Shown here piece by piece: positions 34,101 to 41,526 of a stretch of DNA of 64,000 nt; the first letter of the stretch is position 1; the number at the start of each line of letters is the position of its first letter. The stretch lies in assembly GCF_004342025.1 (NCBI RefSeq), contig NZ_SLWN01000008.1:1-64000 (forward strand). Reading direction: 5' to 3'. The notes beneath the pieces are model-generated. The model saw only the letters and a list, made by a program, of their open reading frames with translations, was not told the DNA's origin and searched no databases. The translations under genes and the position numbers were made by a program. The DNA is from Kribbella steppae. GTDB taxonomy: Bacteria; Actinomycetota; Actinomycetes; Propionibacteriales; Kribbellaceae.

Positions 34101-34808
34101 TCAGGGGTGCTGAAGTCGGTTGTTGATGACGGCAAGGACTCCGTCGAGGTGTTCGTGGGTGAGGCGTTCGGCCAGCTCCGGGTCGCCGGCCAGCACCGCC
34201 GCGTAGATGGCCCGGTGTTCGTCCAGGTCGGTCTGCCGGTCGCCGTGGATGTGCAGGATCTCCAGCTGTTCACGGACGTTGACGACGGTGACGGACTCGA
34301 CGACCTCAGCCAGCGTCGCGTTCCCGGACGCCTGCGCGAGGGAGCGGTGGAAGTCCATGTTGACCTCCGCCAGCTGGGCGTGGTCGCCGGATGTGACCAG
34401 CTCGGCCGCGGCGGCCAGGTCGCCGGCCATCCGTTCCAGTGCCGCCTCGGTGCGAACACGCGCGGCCAGGGCGGCGACCGGCGGCTCGATCAGGGCTCGC
34501 GCCTGGAGCAGCTCGATCAGGCGGTCGGATGACGGCGTCGGTGCCAACGGGTTGGCGAGTATCAGCCGGCCGATGTGCTGACCGACGTACACACCGGACC
34601 CGTGCCGCAGCTCCACGGCACCGGTGGCCTCCAGGCGGCGCAACGCTTCCCGCACCGTCGGTACGGCGACCTTGAACCGGTCGGCCAACGACCGCACGGA
34701 CTCGAACTGGTCGCCCGAGGACAGCTTGCGGTCGGCGATCAGCGCCAGCATCGAGGTGGCGAGGTCGTCGAGGAGACTCCGCCGTACGACGCCACCGGAC
34801 GTACTCAT
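34101..34808 (-). CDS. GntR family regulator, FCD type, of the sugar operon
   Basis: The 235-residue protein has a winged helix (ESVRSLADRFKVAVPTVREA) and an FCD domain (NMDFHRSLAQASGNATL, then DEHRAIYAAVLAGDPELA). It lies inside the operon it presumably controls, sharing four bases with the upstream secreted-protein gene. The chosen ATG 34808 gives the normal family length; the same frame is open further up but lies within the neighbouring gene. The inverted repeat over the operon promoter is its likely site. Confidence 0.88.
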   Translation of the reverse strand: MSTSGGVVRRSLLDDLATSMLALIADRKLSSGDQFESVRSLADRFKVAVPTVREALRRLEATGAVELRHGSGVYVGQHIGRLILANPLAPTPSSDRLIELLQARALIEPPVAALAARVRTEAALERMAGDLAAAAELVTSGDHAQLAEVNMDFHRSLAQASGNATLAEVVESVTVVNVREQLEILHIHGDRQTDLDEHRAIYAAVLAGDPELAERLTHEHLDGVLAVINNRLQHP

Positions 34809-35977
34809 CGAGCTGCCACCAGGGTGACGGCGACGAAGCGGGGGCGGTAGATGCTCACGTCGGCGTACAGGTCGGTGTTGGCGTCGAGGCTGTTGACGTT
34901 GTAGCTGACCAGGAGCTGGTTGCCACGGCGCTGGTCCGGGTGGTCGTGGGAGTTGTACGTGATGATGTTGGCGTTCCCGTAGCTGCCGTCCGCCCCGGTC
35001 TCCGGAGTCTGATAGAGCTCGACCGGCTTGACCCACGGGCCGGTCGGCGAGCAGGAGAAGTACCCGAGGACCCGCTTGCTGAACAGCTCGGTGGTGTCGT
35101 GCGTGACCAGCAGATAGCCGTCACGCCAGCGGCTCACGCTGTGCTCGTTGGCGACACCCTCCAGCACACGTGCCGAGGCCGTCTCGTTCGCTGACCAGCC
35201 GTTGCCGGTCCAGTACTCCCACGGCTTCGCGGTCAGGTCGTCACCGCGGACGCGAGCCACGTGCTGGTACTTCGAAGCACCCAGGTCCTCGACGCCGTAG
35301 ATGTAGGTGTAACCGCCGTCCCGCTGCAGCCACCCCGACCACTGCACGTTCGCGGCCGAGGGGATCGCGATGAGCTTCTTCAGCTTGAGGGTCTTGCTGT
35401 CGAACCTGGCGATGTAGTTGCTGGCCCAGCGCCAGTCCCACTGACCCGTCCCGGTCTTCTCGAATCGCAGTGCGACCACATCGAGGTTCCGGCCCGCGTT
35501 GCTGGTCTGTGCCGCACCGAACCAGTACCAGCCGTTGGCCGGCGGCGGGACGAGTGCGGTCGGGTTCGCCGGCGTACCTCCGGTGACGGTCTTCACGGAG
35601 TTGCCGCGCTGGACGACGAAGGAGTTGTTGATGAACGGCGTGGTGGTCGGACGGCTGCCGTCAGGGTTCACCGGGCCGAGGAACGTGTCGGAGAAGATCC
35701 ACACGGTCCGGCCGCCGGAGAGCTTGACCGAGTAGGTGCTGTCCCCGCCGGTCCAGCCCTTGCCGGTGTTGCTGTAGGCGTTGAGCAGACGCTCCGGGTC
35801 GGCCTGCGGCCGCGCCTGAGCCGTCCAGTTGGTCCGCACCGCGTCACACTCGGCCGCGCCGGCAGCAGCACCCGGCTCGGCCGCCTGGGCGGCTGGGACT
35901 CCGGTGGCGACCAGAGTGAGTGCGGTCGCTGCGATCCAGAGTCGTCTTGTGACCGGTCGTGACTTTTTGGCTCCCAC
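34805..35977 (-). CDS. Secreted beta-propeller-like protein, DUF5005/DUF4185 type
   Basis: The 390-residue protein has a signal peptide (RRLWIAATALTLVATGVPAA, cleavage near AQA). The mature part carries WTGGDSTYSVKLSGGRTVWI-type blades, NNSFVVQRG and a late EHSVSRWRDGYLLVTHD, as in DUF5005/DUF4185 proteins, which look like five-bladed GH-like propellers. It is the first gene of the sugar operon and probably acts outside the cell on the polymer or glycan whose products are imported. GTG 35977 has GAGGGGG five bases before it; ATGs at 35998 and 36007 are alternatives. Confidence 0.75.
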   Translation of the reverse strand: MGAKKSRPVTRRLWIAATALTLVATGVPAAQAAEPGAAAGAAECDAVRTNWTAQARPQADPERLLNAYSNTGKGWTGGDSTYSVKLSGGRTVWIFSDTFLGPVNPDGSRPTTTPFINNSFVVQRGNSVKTVTGGTPANPTALVPPPANGWYWFGAAQTSNAGRNLDVVALRFEKTGTGQWDWRWASNYIARFDSKTLKLKKLIAIPSAANVQWSGWLQRDGGYTYIYGVEDLGASKYQHVARVRGDDLTAKPWEYWTGNGWSANETASARVLEGVANEHSVSRWRDGYLLVTHDTTELFSKRVLGYFSCSPTGPWVKPVELYQTPETGADGSYGNANIITYNSHDHPDQRRGNQLLVSYNVNSLDANTDLYADVSIYRPRFVAVTLVAAR

Positions 35978-36014
35978 GGTTGCCCCCTCGGCAATCATTG
36001 ACCTCACGAATGAA

Positions 36015-36047
36015 AATGATCAGATCACTTGGTCATTAGCGTGTCAA
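36015..36047 (-). promoter_or_regulatory. Promoter and operator of the eight-gene sugar operon
   Basis: On the minus strand a perfect TTGACA (36042-36047) is followed after 17 bases by TCTGAT (36019-36024). The inverted repeat AATGA...TCATT (36015-36019 and 36033-36037) covers the spacer and -10. A GntR repressor binding there would block transcription of the secreted-protein gene and all genes after it. Confidence 0.55.
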
Positions 36048-36114
36048 GACTCAGGGTTCGTTCAGGGCGCGTGCGGGGCCACGGCGCTACCGGTGGGATG
36101 GCAGGATCGACGGC

Positions 36115-36504
36115 ATGAAGAACTTGATCATCAAGTTGCTCGCCAACGCGGTCGCGCTGGCGGCCGCGGCCTGGCTCATCAGCGGCATCACCATCCAGGG
36201 CGCGACCACCGGCCGGCGGATCCTCACCCTGCTGATCGTGGCGGCGATCTTCGGCCTGGTGAACGCGGTGGTGAAGCCGATCGTGAAGCTGCTGTCGCTG
36301 CCCTTCATCATCCTGACGCTGGGGCTGCTGATCTTCGTCATCAACGCCGTGATGCTGCTGCTCACCTCGTGGATCACCGGGCAGCTGGACGTCCAGTTCC
36401 ATGTCGAGGACTTCTGGCCGTCCGCACTGCTCGGATCGCTGGTGATCACGGTCGTCGGCATGCTGCTGAACGCCGTACTCCCGGACAAGGCGGAGATCAA
36501 GTGA
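36115..36504 (+). CDS. Phage-holin-4-fold membrane protein
   Basis: The 129-residue protein has four membrane helices and the family block NAVVKPIVKLLSLPFIILTL typical of the superfamily IV holin-like (mycobacterial 4-TMS holin) proteins. Chromosomal members are widespread and their role is unknown; no lysis genes are near, so a phage origin is not implied. It is two bases away from the tyrosine-phosphatase gene and likely shares its transcript. Confidence 0.85.
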   Translation: MKNLIIKLLANAVALAAAAWLISGITIQGATTGRRILTLLIVAAIFGLVNAVVKPIVKLLSLPFIILTLGLLIFVINAVMLLLTSWITGQLDVQFHVEDFWPSALLGSLVITVVGMLLNAVLPDKAEIK

Positions 36505-36505
36505 C

Positions 36506-36931
36506 GTGAGGCGCGTCGAGATTGTCTGCTCGGGCAACATCTGCCGGTCGCCGATCGGCGAGGTGGTACTGCGCGCGAAGCTGGCCGACGCCGGGATCGA
36601 CGACGTGGTCGTGACCAGCTCAGGGACCGGCGGGTGGCATCTGGGCGACCCGATGGATCCGCGGGCCGCGGCGGCGTTGCGCCGGCGCGGGTACGACGGC
36701 AGCGCGCACCGGGCGCAGCAGTTCCGGACCGGCTGGTTCGCCGAGCGGGACCTGGTGCTGGCGATGGACTCGGGTCACCTGTCGGAGCTGACCCGGCGGG
36801 GCGGAGCCGTCCAGTTGTTCGCCGAGGTCGACGTACCGGACCCGTACTACGGCGAGGACGAAGGCTTCGACGACGTCCTCGACCAGATCGAGAAGGCGGC
36901 CGACGAGTGGGTCGACCGCCTTCGCGACTGA
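36506..36931 (+). CDS. Low-molecular-weight protein-tyrosine phosphatase
   Basis: The 141-residue enzyme has the P-loop CX5R at its N-terminus (Cys8 to Arg14, CSGNICRS) and the general-acid loop VPDPYYG (Asp112). It removes phosphate from phosphotyrosine; in actinobacteria relatives are cytoplasmic or secreted regulators. GTG 36506 was used, one base after the holin-like gene's TGA. The 3' end is five bases from the convergent phosphofructokinase gene. Confidence 0.92.
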   Translation: MRRVEIVCSGNICRSPIGEVVLRAKLADAGIDDVVVTSSGTGGWHLGDPMDPRAAAALRRRGYDGSAHRAQQFRTGWFAERDLVLAMDSGHLSELTRRGGAVQLFAEVDVPDPYYGEDEGFDDVLDQIEKAADEWVDRLRD

Positions 36932-36935
36932 GGTA

Positions 36936-38147
36936 CTACGCCTGGCCGATGTCGGCCTTCAGCCTGGTGAACCAGTCGACGCCCGGGTCGAACTCCTTGC
37001 CGCCGGCGATCCGCGGGAACTCGATCGCGCGCAGCTCGTCGCCGCGCTCCTCGTCGTGGCCGACCACGCCGCTCTCACCCCGCAGCGCGGCGTCGACCGC
37101 GTGGTCGGTGCACTCCTTGATCAGCGCGAGGTCGCGGTCGTTGGCCGCGGCCGAGCGGCTGAAGTAGCCGCTCTTCTGCACCATCGTCTTCTCCGCGCCG
37201 ATCCGCTCGCCGAACTGCTTGGCGAACCAGGCACCCGGGTTGATGGTGTCCAGCTTCACGTGACCGAACGGGTCCCGGCCGACCTCCTCGCCGCGGGCCT
37301 CCAGCTCGGCGACGATCGACTCCACCCCGGCACCCTCGGACAGGAAGATGTTGACGCAGTCGGTCTCGTCCATCACCTTGCGCAGCCGGTCCGCCTCGGC
37401 GTCCAGGTCGATCGTTGCCTCCGGCACGTACACCGCGTGCACGTCCCAGCCGGCCTTGGTCAGCCCGATCCCCGGGTTCCACTCCTGCTCGTCGACCCAC
37501 TGCTGGTAGGCCTGTGCCGTTGCCGCGGTCAACCATCCGCAGTTGCGGCCCATCACCTCGTGGACGATCAGCATCCGCGGGTTCGACGAGTGCTCGGCGA
37601 TGATGTTGCGGGCGTACAGCGCACCCTGCTCGGCCGCGGTCCAGGCGCCCAGGCTCTGCCGGATCGGGATCACGTCGTTGTCGATCGTCTTCGGCAGGCC
37701 GACCACGGTCAGGTCATAGTCGTGCTCATGCAGGTACGCCGCCAGGTCCGCGGCGGTGGTGTTGGTGTCATCGCCACCAATCGTGTGCAGTACGTCGACA
37801 CCGTCGGCGACCAGCCGCTCGGCCGCGACCTGCAGTGCGTTCTGGCCGTCGGAGATCAGGCCACGCTTCACCAGGTCCGCGGTGTTGGTCAGCTTCACCC
37901 GGCTGTTCCCGATCGGGCTGCCACCGAACTTGTGCAGCAGTGCGGCCTTCTCCCGCACCTCGGGTGTCACCTCTAGGTGCCGGCCGCTGAGCAGGCCGTG
38001 GTAACCGTTCAGGTAGGCGATGATCTCCACGTCGGGAGCCACCTCGGTGTAGCGCTCGATCAGCCCGCCGACGGCGGACGACAGGCAGGGCGCGAGCCCG
38101 CCGGCGGTGAGCAGGGCAACTCTGCGGACAGACTTGTCGGCAGCCAT
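36936..38147 (-). CDS. pfp: Pyrophosphate-dependent 6-phosphofructokinase
   Basis: The 403-residue enzyme phosphorylates fructose 6-phosphate in glycolysis. GGDDTNT (124-130) has the Asp that blocks ATP and marks PPi use, and PKTIDND (152-158) has the second PPi-type signature and the catalytic Asp. MGRNCGWL and the late KSGYFSRSAA follow family order. It is a single gene with its own promoter region upstream of 38147. ATP dependence is unlikely given these residues, but activity needs assay. Confidence 0.9.
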   Translation of the reverse strand: MAADKSVRRVALLTAGGLAPCLSSAVGGLIERYTEVAPDVEIIAYLNGYHGLLSGRHLEVTPEVREKAALLHKFGGSPIGNSRVKLTNTADLVKRGLISDGQNALQVAAERLVADGVDVLHTIGGDDTNTTAADLAAYLHEHDYDLTVVGLPKTIDNDVIPIRQSLGAWTAAEQGALYARNIIAEHSSNPRMLIVHEVMGRNCGWLTAATAQAYQQWVDEQEWNPGIGLTKAGWDVHAVYVPEATIDLDAEADRLRKVMDETDCVNIFLSEGAGVESIVAELEARGEEVGRDPFGHVKLDTINPGAWFAKQFGERIGAEKTMVQKSGYFSRSAAANDRDLALIKECTDHAVDAALRGESGVVGHDEERGDELRAIEFPRIAGGKEFDPGVDWFTRLKADIGQA

Positions 38148-38226
38148 GGGTCGGGGTCCTTCCGAACGTCGCTGAAGTCGCCACCAGACTAGTGATGCAG
38201 ACCACCCTCAGGAGTGGTTGGGGTCG

Positions 38227-38316
38227 CGGACCGCCACGCCATCACAACCGCGGCCGGAGCGGCCGATCACGCCGGCCGAGGCCACGAGGGCACGATTGTG
38301 ATGGGCTGGCGGACCG
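38227..38316. repeat. Long imperfect inverted repeat
   Basis: 38227-38247 and the complement of 38296-38316 match at 18 of 21 bases (left arm CGGACCGCCACGCCATCACA and one more A). The 48-base interior contains a further G/C-rich stem. It lies just past the Lrp-family gene's stop on the minus strand and could be a large terminator or a small insertion with inverted ends. Confidence 0.5.
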
Positions 38317-38320
38317 CCAT

Positions 38321-38782
38321 TTATCCGAGCGGGACCGAGCGGGGCGGGACCGGGGTGGAGACGACGAAGGAACTGTTGGTCCGGCCGTACGGCGCGAAGC
38401 GGTCGAGGAGTGCTTCGAGTTTGTCGATAGCCGGGACCTGGACCCGCATCAGGAAGCAGTCCTCGCCGGAGATGCGGTGGCATTCGACGACTTCCGGCGT
38501 GCTCCGGGCCATCTCGGCGATCCGGGAGACCTGACCGGGCCCCGGCTGGAGCCGGACCCATGCGGCCACCGGCCGGCCGAGCGCGGCCGGATCGATGTCG
38601 AGCCGGTAGCCGCGGATGACCCCGGACTCATCGAGCCGGGTGATCCGCTCGCGCACGGTCGGCGTGGAGACGCCCAGCCGGCGCGCCAGCTCGGTGGTCC
38701 GCAGCCGGGGGTCGGCGGTGAGCTCCTCGAGGATCCGGATGTTCAGCTCATCCAGCAATGGGCTTGTCGTTTCGGTAAGCAT
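38321..38782 (-). CDS. Lrp/AsnC family transcriptional regulator
   Basis: The 153-residue protein has an N-terminal AsnC helix-turn-helix (LRTTELARRLGVSTPTVRER) and a C-terminal RAM (ligand/oligomer) domain (VVECHRISGEDCFLMRVQVP). It diverges from the EamA permease gene across 63 bases, the usual arrangement in which an Lrp protein controls an amino-acid exporter. Effector likely an amino acid; not proven. The ATG at 38782 was taken as start. Confidence 0.9.
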   Translation of the reverse strand: MLTETTSPLLDELNIRILEELTADPRLRTTELARRLGVSTPTVRERITRLDESGVIRGYRLDIDPAALGRPVAAWVRLQPGPGQVSRIAEMARSTPEVVECHRISGEDCFLMRVQVPAIDKLEALLDRFAPYGRTNSSFVVSTPVPPRSVPLG

Positions 38783-38845
38783 TTCGACCTCCCAGGCTCC
38801 GTTCCGACATGGTAGCGCAGGCCGAAGCTTTCTACCGTTGTCGTC

Positions 38846-39760
38846 ATGAAACCCACCGCCCTCGTCGCCGCCGGCGTGACCGTCGTCCTATGGGCCTCGG
38901 CCTTCGTGGCGATCCGGCACCTCGGGACCGAGTTGTCGGCCGGTCCGCTGTCCCTCGCCCGGCTGCTGGTCGGCAGCGTGCTGCTGGGGTTGCTGCTGCT
39001 GGTCAAGCGAGAGCGGTTCCGGATGGCGCAGCGACGGGACTGGCCGCTGCTGCTGGCCTGCGGTCTGCTGTGGTTCGGCGTGTACAACGTCGCGCTCAAC
39101 TCGGCCGAGCGGCGCCTCGACGCAGGTACGGCGGCCATGCTCGTACACATCGCACCGCTGCTGGTCGCTCTGCTGGCCGGACTGACCCTCGGCGAGGGTT
39201 TCCCGCGGCAGGTACTCATCGGCAGCTTCGTCGCATTCGGCGGCGTGCTGTTGATTGGTCTGTCGACCTCGACCGGTCGGGCCGAGACCTGGGGTGTGAT
39301 CCTCTGCGTGACGGCCGCCATCTCCTACGCGGTTGGTGTGGTCACTCAGAAACCACTCCTGAGCCGACTGCCCGCTGCACAGGTCACCTGGCTAGCCTGC
39401 GTCATCGGCACCGTCGTCTGCCTGCCCTACACGTCCGGTTTGATCCAGGAGATCGGTGCGGCTCGTCCGGCGACGCTCTGGTGGGTCTTCTACCTCGGTG
39501 CGTTCCCGACCGCGCTGGGCTTCACCACTTGGGCGTACGCGTTGTCCCGGACCACTGCGGGTCGGATGGGAGCGACGACGTACCTGGTGCCGATGGTGGC
39601 GATCCTGCTGGCGTGGGTGTTCCTCGGCGAGACTCCTGCGGGCCTTGCCCTGGTCGGTGGAGCGCTGTGCCTGGTGGGCGTTGCGGTCAGCAGGTCAGAG
39701 CGTCGCCGCAAGGTCGCGGAGGTGGCGGTGGATGCCGCTGTAGACGTCGGCCGCGGGTAG
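38846..39760 (+). CDS. EamA/DMT-family permease, probable amino-acid exporter
   Basis: The 304-residue protein has ten membrane helices in two EamA repeats, with WASAFVAIRHLG in TM1 and AEPxAAxLLAWVFLGE-like AILLAWVFLGE near TM9-10. Divergence from an Lrp regulator suggests amino-acid export, as for YddG/RhtA-type members. The 3' 66 bases overlap the convergent formamidase gene; both reading frames are real, so the C-terminal tail (SERRRKVAEVAVD) is encoded opposite the amidase C-terminus. Confidence 0.83.
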   Translation: MKPTALVAAGVTVVLWASAFVAIRHLGTELSAGPLSLARLLVGSVLLGLLLLVKRERFRMAQRRDWPLLLACGLLWFGVYNVALNSAERRLDAGTAAMLVHIAPLLVALLAGLTLGEGFPRQVLIGSFVAFGGVLLIGLSTSTGRAETWGVILCVTAAISYAVGVVTQKPLLSRLPAAQVTWLACVIGTVVCLPYTSGLIQEIGAARPATLWWVFYLGAFPTALGFTTWAYALSRTTAGRMGATTYLVPMVAILLAWVFLGETPAGLALVGGALCLVGVAVSRSERRRKVAEVAVDAAVDVGRG

Positions 39761-40693
39761 CAGGCGCTTCGGGACCTTGGTGACCACGCTGTAGTTGGCG
39801 TCGACCACGTTGGCCAGCGGTACTTCGCTGACCTGACTGAGCAACTGGTACGCGTCCAGCTTGTCGAGGCCGTAGAGCGAGCCGAGCCAGCCGACCATGT
39901 CGACCTGACCGGCACGCCACGCGTCCTCGAGCGGCCGGCTCGACCCGACCACCGCCAGGTAGTCGTCATTCTCGATCCGCGGCCAGGCGGGTCCAGGCGT
40001 CTTCACCAGCTCCACGATCAGTACGACGTTCATCGCGCCCTCGACCGCGGTCCCACAGGACTCGCCCTCGCCCTGGCGATAGTGACCGTCTCCGACCGAG
40101 AACAGCGCACCCTCGACGTTCACGTTGAGGAAGCAGGTCGCACCGGCCCGCATCTCCGGCGTGTCCATGTTGCCACCGAACGTGTCCGGCACCAGCGACG
40201 AGCGGACCTCGCCGGCGGCCGGGGCGAGACCGACCGTGCCCAGCATCGGCTCGATCGGCAGCGCGATCTCCAGGTCGCTGCCCTGCGCCTGGAACCCGAC
40301 GGTCTGCTTGTCGGTGTCCACCTCGTAGATCCAGGTCCGCTCGGGCAGCGGATCCTGCAGCGTGGCGGTCCGATCGGTGCTGGTCAGGCCGCCGAAGAAC
40401 GGGATGGTCGCGGACGCACCCCAGCTCCGGGCCGGGGTGACCTCGACGAAATGCAGCACCAGGGTGTCCCCCGGCTCGGCTCCCTCGACGTAGAACGGGC
40501 CGGTCTGCGGGTTGACGAACGGCATCGTCAGCGATGCGCTGGCCAGGTCCGCCGTACTGCGCAAGGTGCCGCAGAATGCGTCCTCGGTCCACAGCCGCAG
40601 GGCCGTTCCGGGCTTGATCCGGCGGAGCGGAGCAGCACCGCCGAAGGTCCAGGTGTACTCGTTGGGCTCAGGCATGAATTCGAGGATGTCCAC
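39695..40693 (-). CDS. Acetamidase/formamidase family protein
   Basis: The 332-residue protein belongs to the FmdA/AmdA family of zinc-dependent amidases that release ammonia from short amides; it has EPGDTLVLHF, the metal-site region VGDGHYRQGEGESCGTAVEG and GAMNVVLIVELVKTPG. Single gene, ATG 40693. Its last 22 codons overlap the end of the permease gene on the other strand. Substrate is unknown. Confidence 0.88.
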   Translation of the reverse strand: MDILEFMPEPNEYTWTFGGAAPLRRIKPGTALRLWTEDAFCGTLRSTADLASASLTMPFVNPQTGPFYVEGAEPGDTLVLHFVEVTPARSWGASATIPFFGGLTSTDRTATLQDPLPERTWIYEVDTDKQTVGFQAQGSDLEIALPIEPMLGTVGLAPAAGEVRSSLVPDTFGGNMDTPEMRAGATCFLNVNVEGALFSVGDGHYRQGEGESCGTAVEGAMNVVLIVELVKTPGPAWPRIENDDYLAVVGSSRPLEDAWRAGQVDMVGWLGSLYGLDKLDAYQLLSQVSEVPLANVVDANYSVVTKVPKRLLPAADVYSGIHRHLRDLAATL

Positions 40694-40743
40694 AGGTCAG
40701 AAACCTAAGGTGTCCAGGAGGTGTTCGGCGAGCGATCAGCGGG

Positions 40744-40761
40744 TTCTCAGGCGATTCTCAA
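40744..40761 (+). promoter_or_regulatory. MprA-box-like direct repeat before mprA
   Basis: TTCTCAG (40744-40750) and TTCTCAA (40755-40761) are direct repeats 11 bases apart, upstream of the response-regulator gene. The same word and spacing recur before the HtrA gene, which suggests that the regulator controls both itself and the protease. Confidence 0.5.
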
Positions 40762-40833
40762 GCGGACGGCCTAATCTCGCGGGTAGTGGAACTTTCGGCG
40801 GTGACGGACCTTCGAGCGGAGCGGGGAACGAGA

Positions 40834-41526
40834 ATGCGCGTATTGGTGGTGGACGACGACCGGGCCGTCCGGGACTCGCTGCGCCGTTCGCTGGAGTTCA
40901 ACGACTTCGAGGTGGTGACCGCGTCCGACGGCGCCGAGGCGCTCGCGGTGATCGGCAACGTCGAACCGGACGTCGTGGTGATGGACGTGATGATGCCGCG
41001 GCTGGACGGGCTGGAGACCACCAAGGCCCTGCGGGCCGCGGGCAACAACGTGCCGATCCTGGTGCTGACCGCGCGGGACGCGGTGGCCGACCGGGTGGAC
41101 GGCCTGGACGCCGGCGGCGACGACTACCTGACCAAACCGTTCGCGCTGGAGGAGCTGCTCGCCCGGCTGCGCGCCCTGCTCCGGCGCAGCACCGTGCCCG
41201 GCGAGGGCGGCCAGCGCGGCGAGGTGCTCCAGTACGCCGACCTCGTGGTCGACGTGGACGCCCACGAGGTGCACCGCGGTGACACCCCGATCCCGCTCAC
41301 CCGGACCGAGTTCTCGCTGCTCGAGCTGCTGATCCGCAACCCGCGCCGGGTGCTCGAACGCGCGGTGATCCTGGACGCAGTCTGGGGTTACGACTTCCCG
41401 ACCACCGCCAACTCCCTCGAGGTCTACATCGGCTACCTGCGCCGCAAGACCGAGGTGAACGACCTGCCGCGGCTGATCCACACCGTCCGCGGCATCGGCT
41501 ACGTCCTGAGAGACACCCCACCGTGA
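40834..41526 (+). CDS. mprA: OmpR/PhoB-family response regulator, MprA-like
   Basis: The 230-residue regulator has a receiver domain (acidic pocket Asp7-9, phospho-acceptor Asp51 in VVMDVMMPRLDG, Lys in LTKPF) and a C-terminal winged helix (NSLEVYIGYLRRKTEVN, RGIGYVLRDTP). With the kinase and HtrA protease that follow it forms the envelope-stress set known in mycobacteria as MprA-MprB-PepD. ATG 40834 fits the conserved MRVLVVDDDR start; GTG 40786 would add 16 residues. The stop overlaps the kinase start by four bases. Confidence 0.9.
   Translation: MRVLVVDDDRAVRDSLRRSLEFNDFEVVTASDGAEALAVIGNVEPDVVVMDVMMPRLDGLETTKALRAAGNNVPILVLTARDAVADRVDGLDAGGDDYLTKPFALEELLARLRALLRRSTVPGEGGQRGEVLQYADLVVDVDAHEVHRGDTPIPLTRTEFSLLELLIRNPRRVLERAVILDAVWGYDFPTTANSLEVYIGYLRRKTEVNDLPRLIHTVRGIGYVLRDTPP

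Noticed and set aside
36115..36504. Holin-like gene as a sign of a prophage.
   Set aside because: This family is common as a lone chromosomal gene; no capsid, tail, terminase or integrase gene is present.
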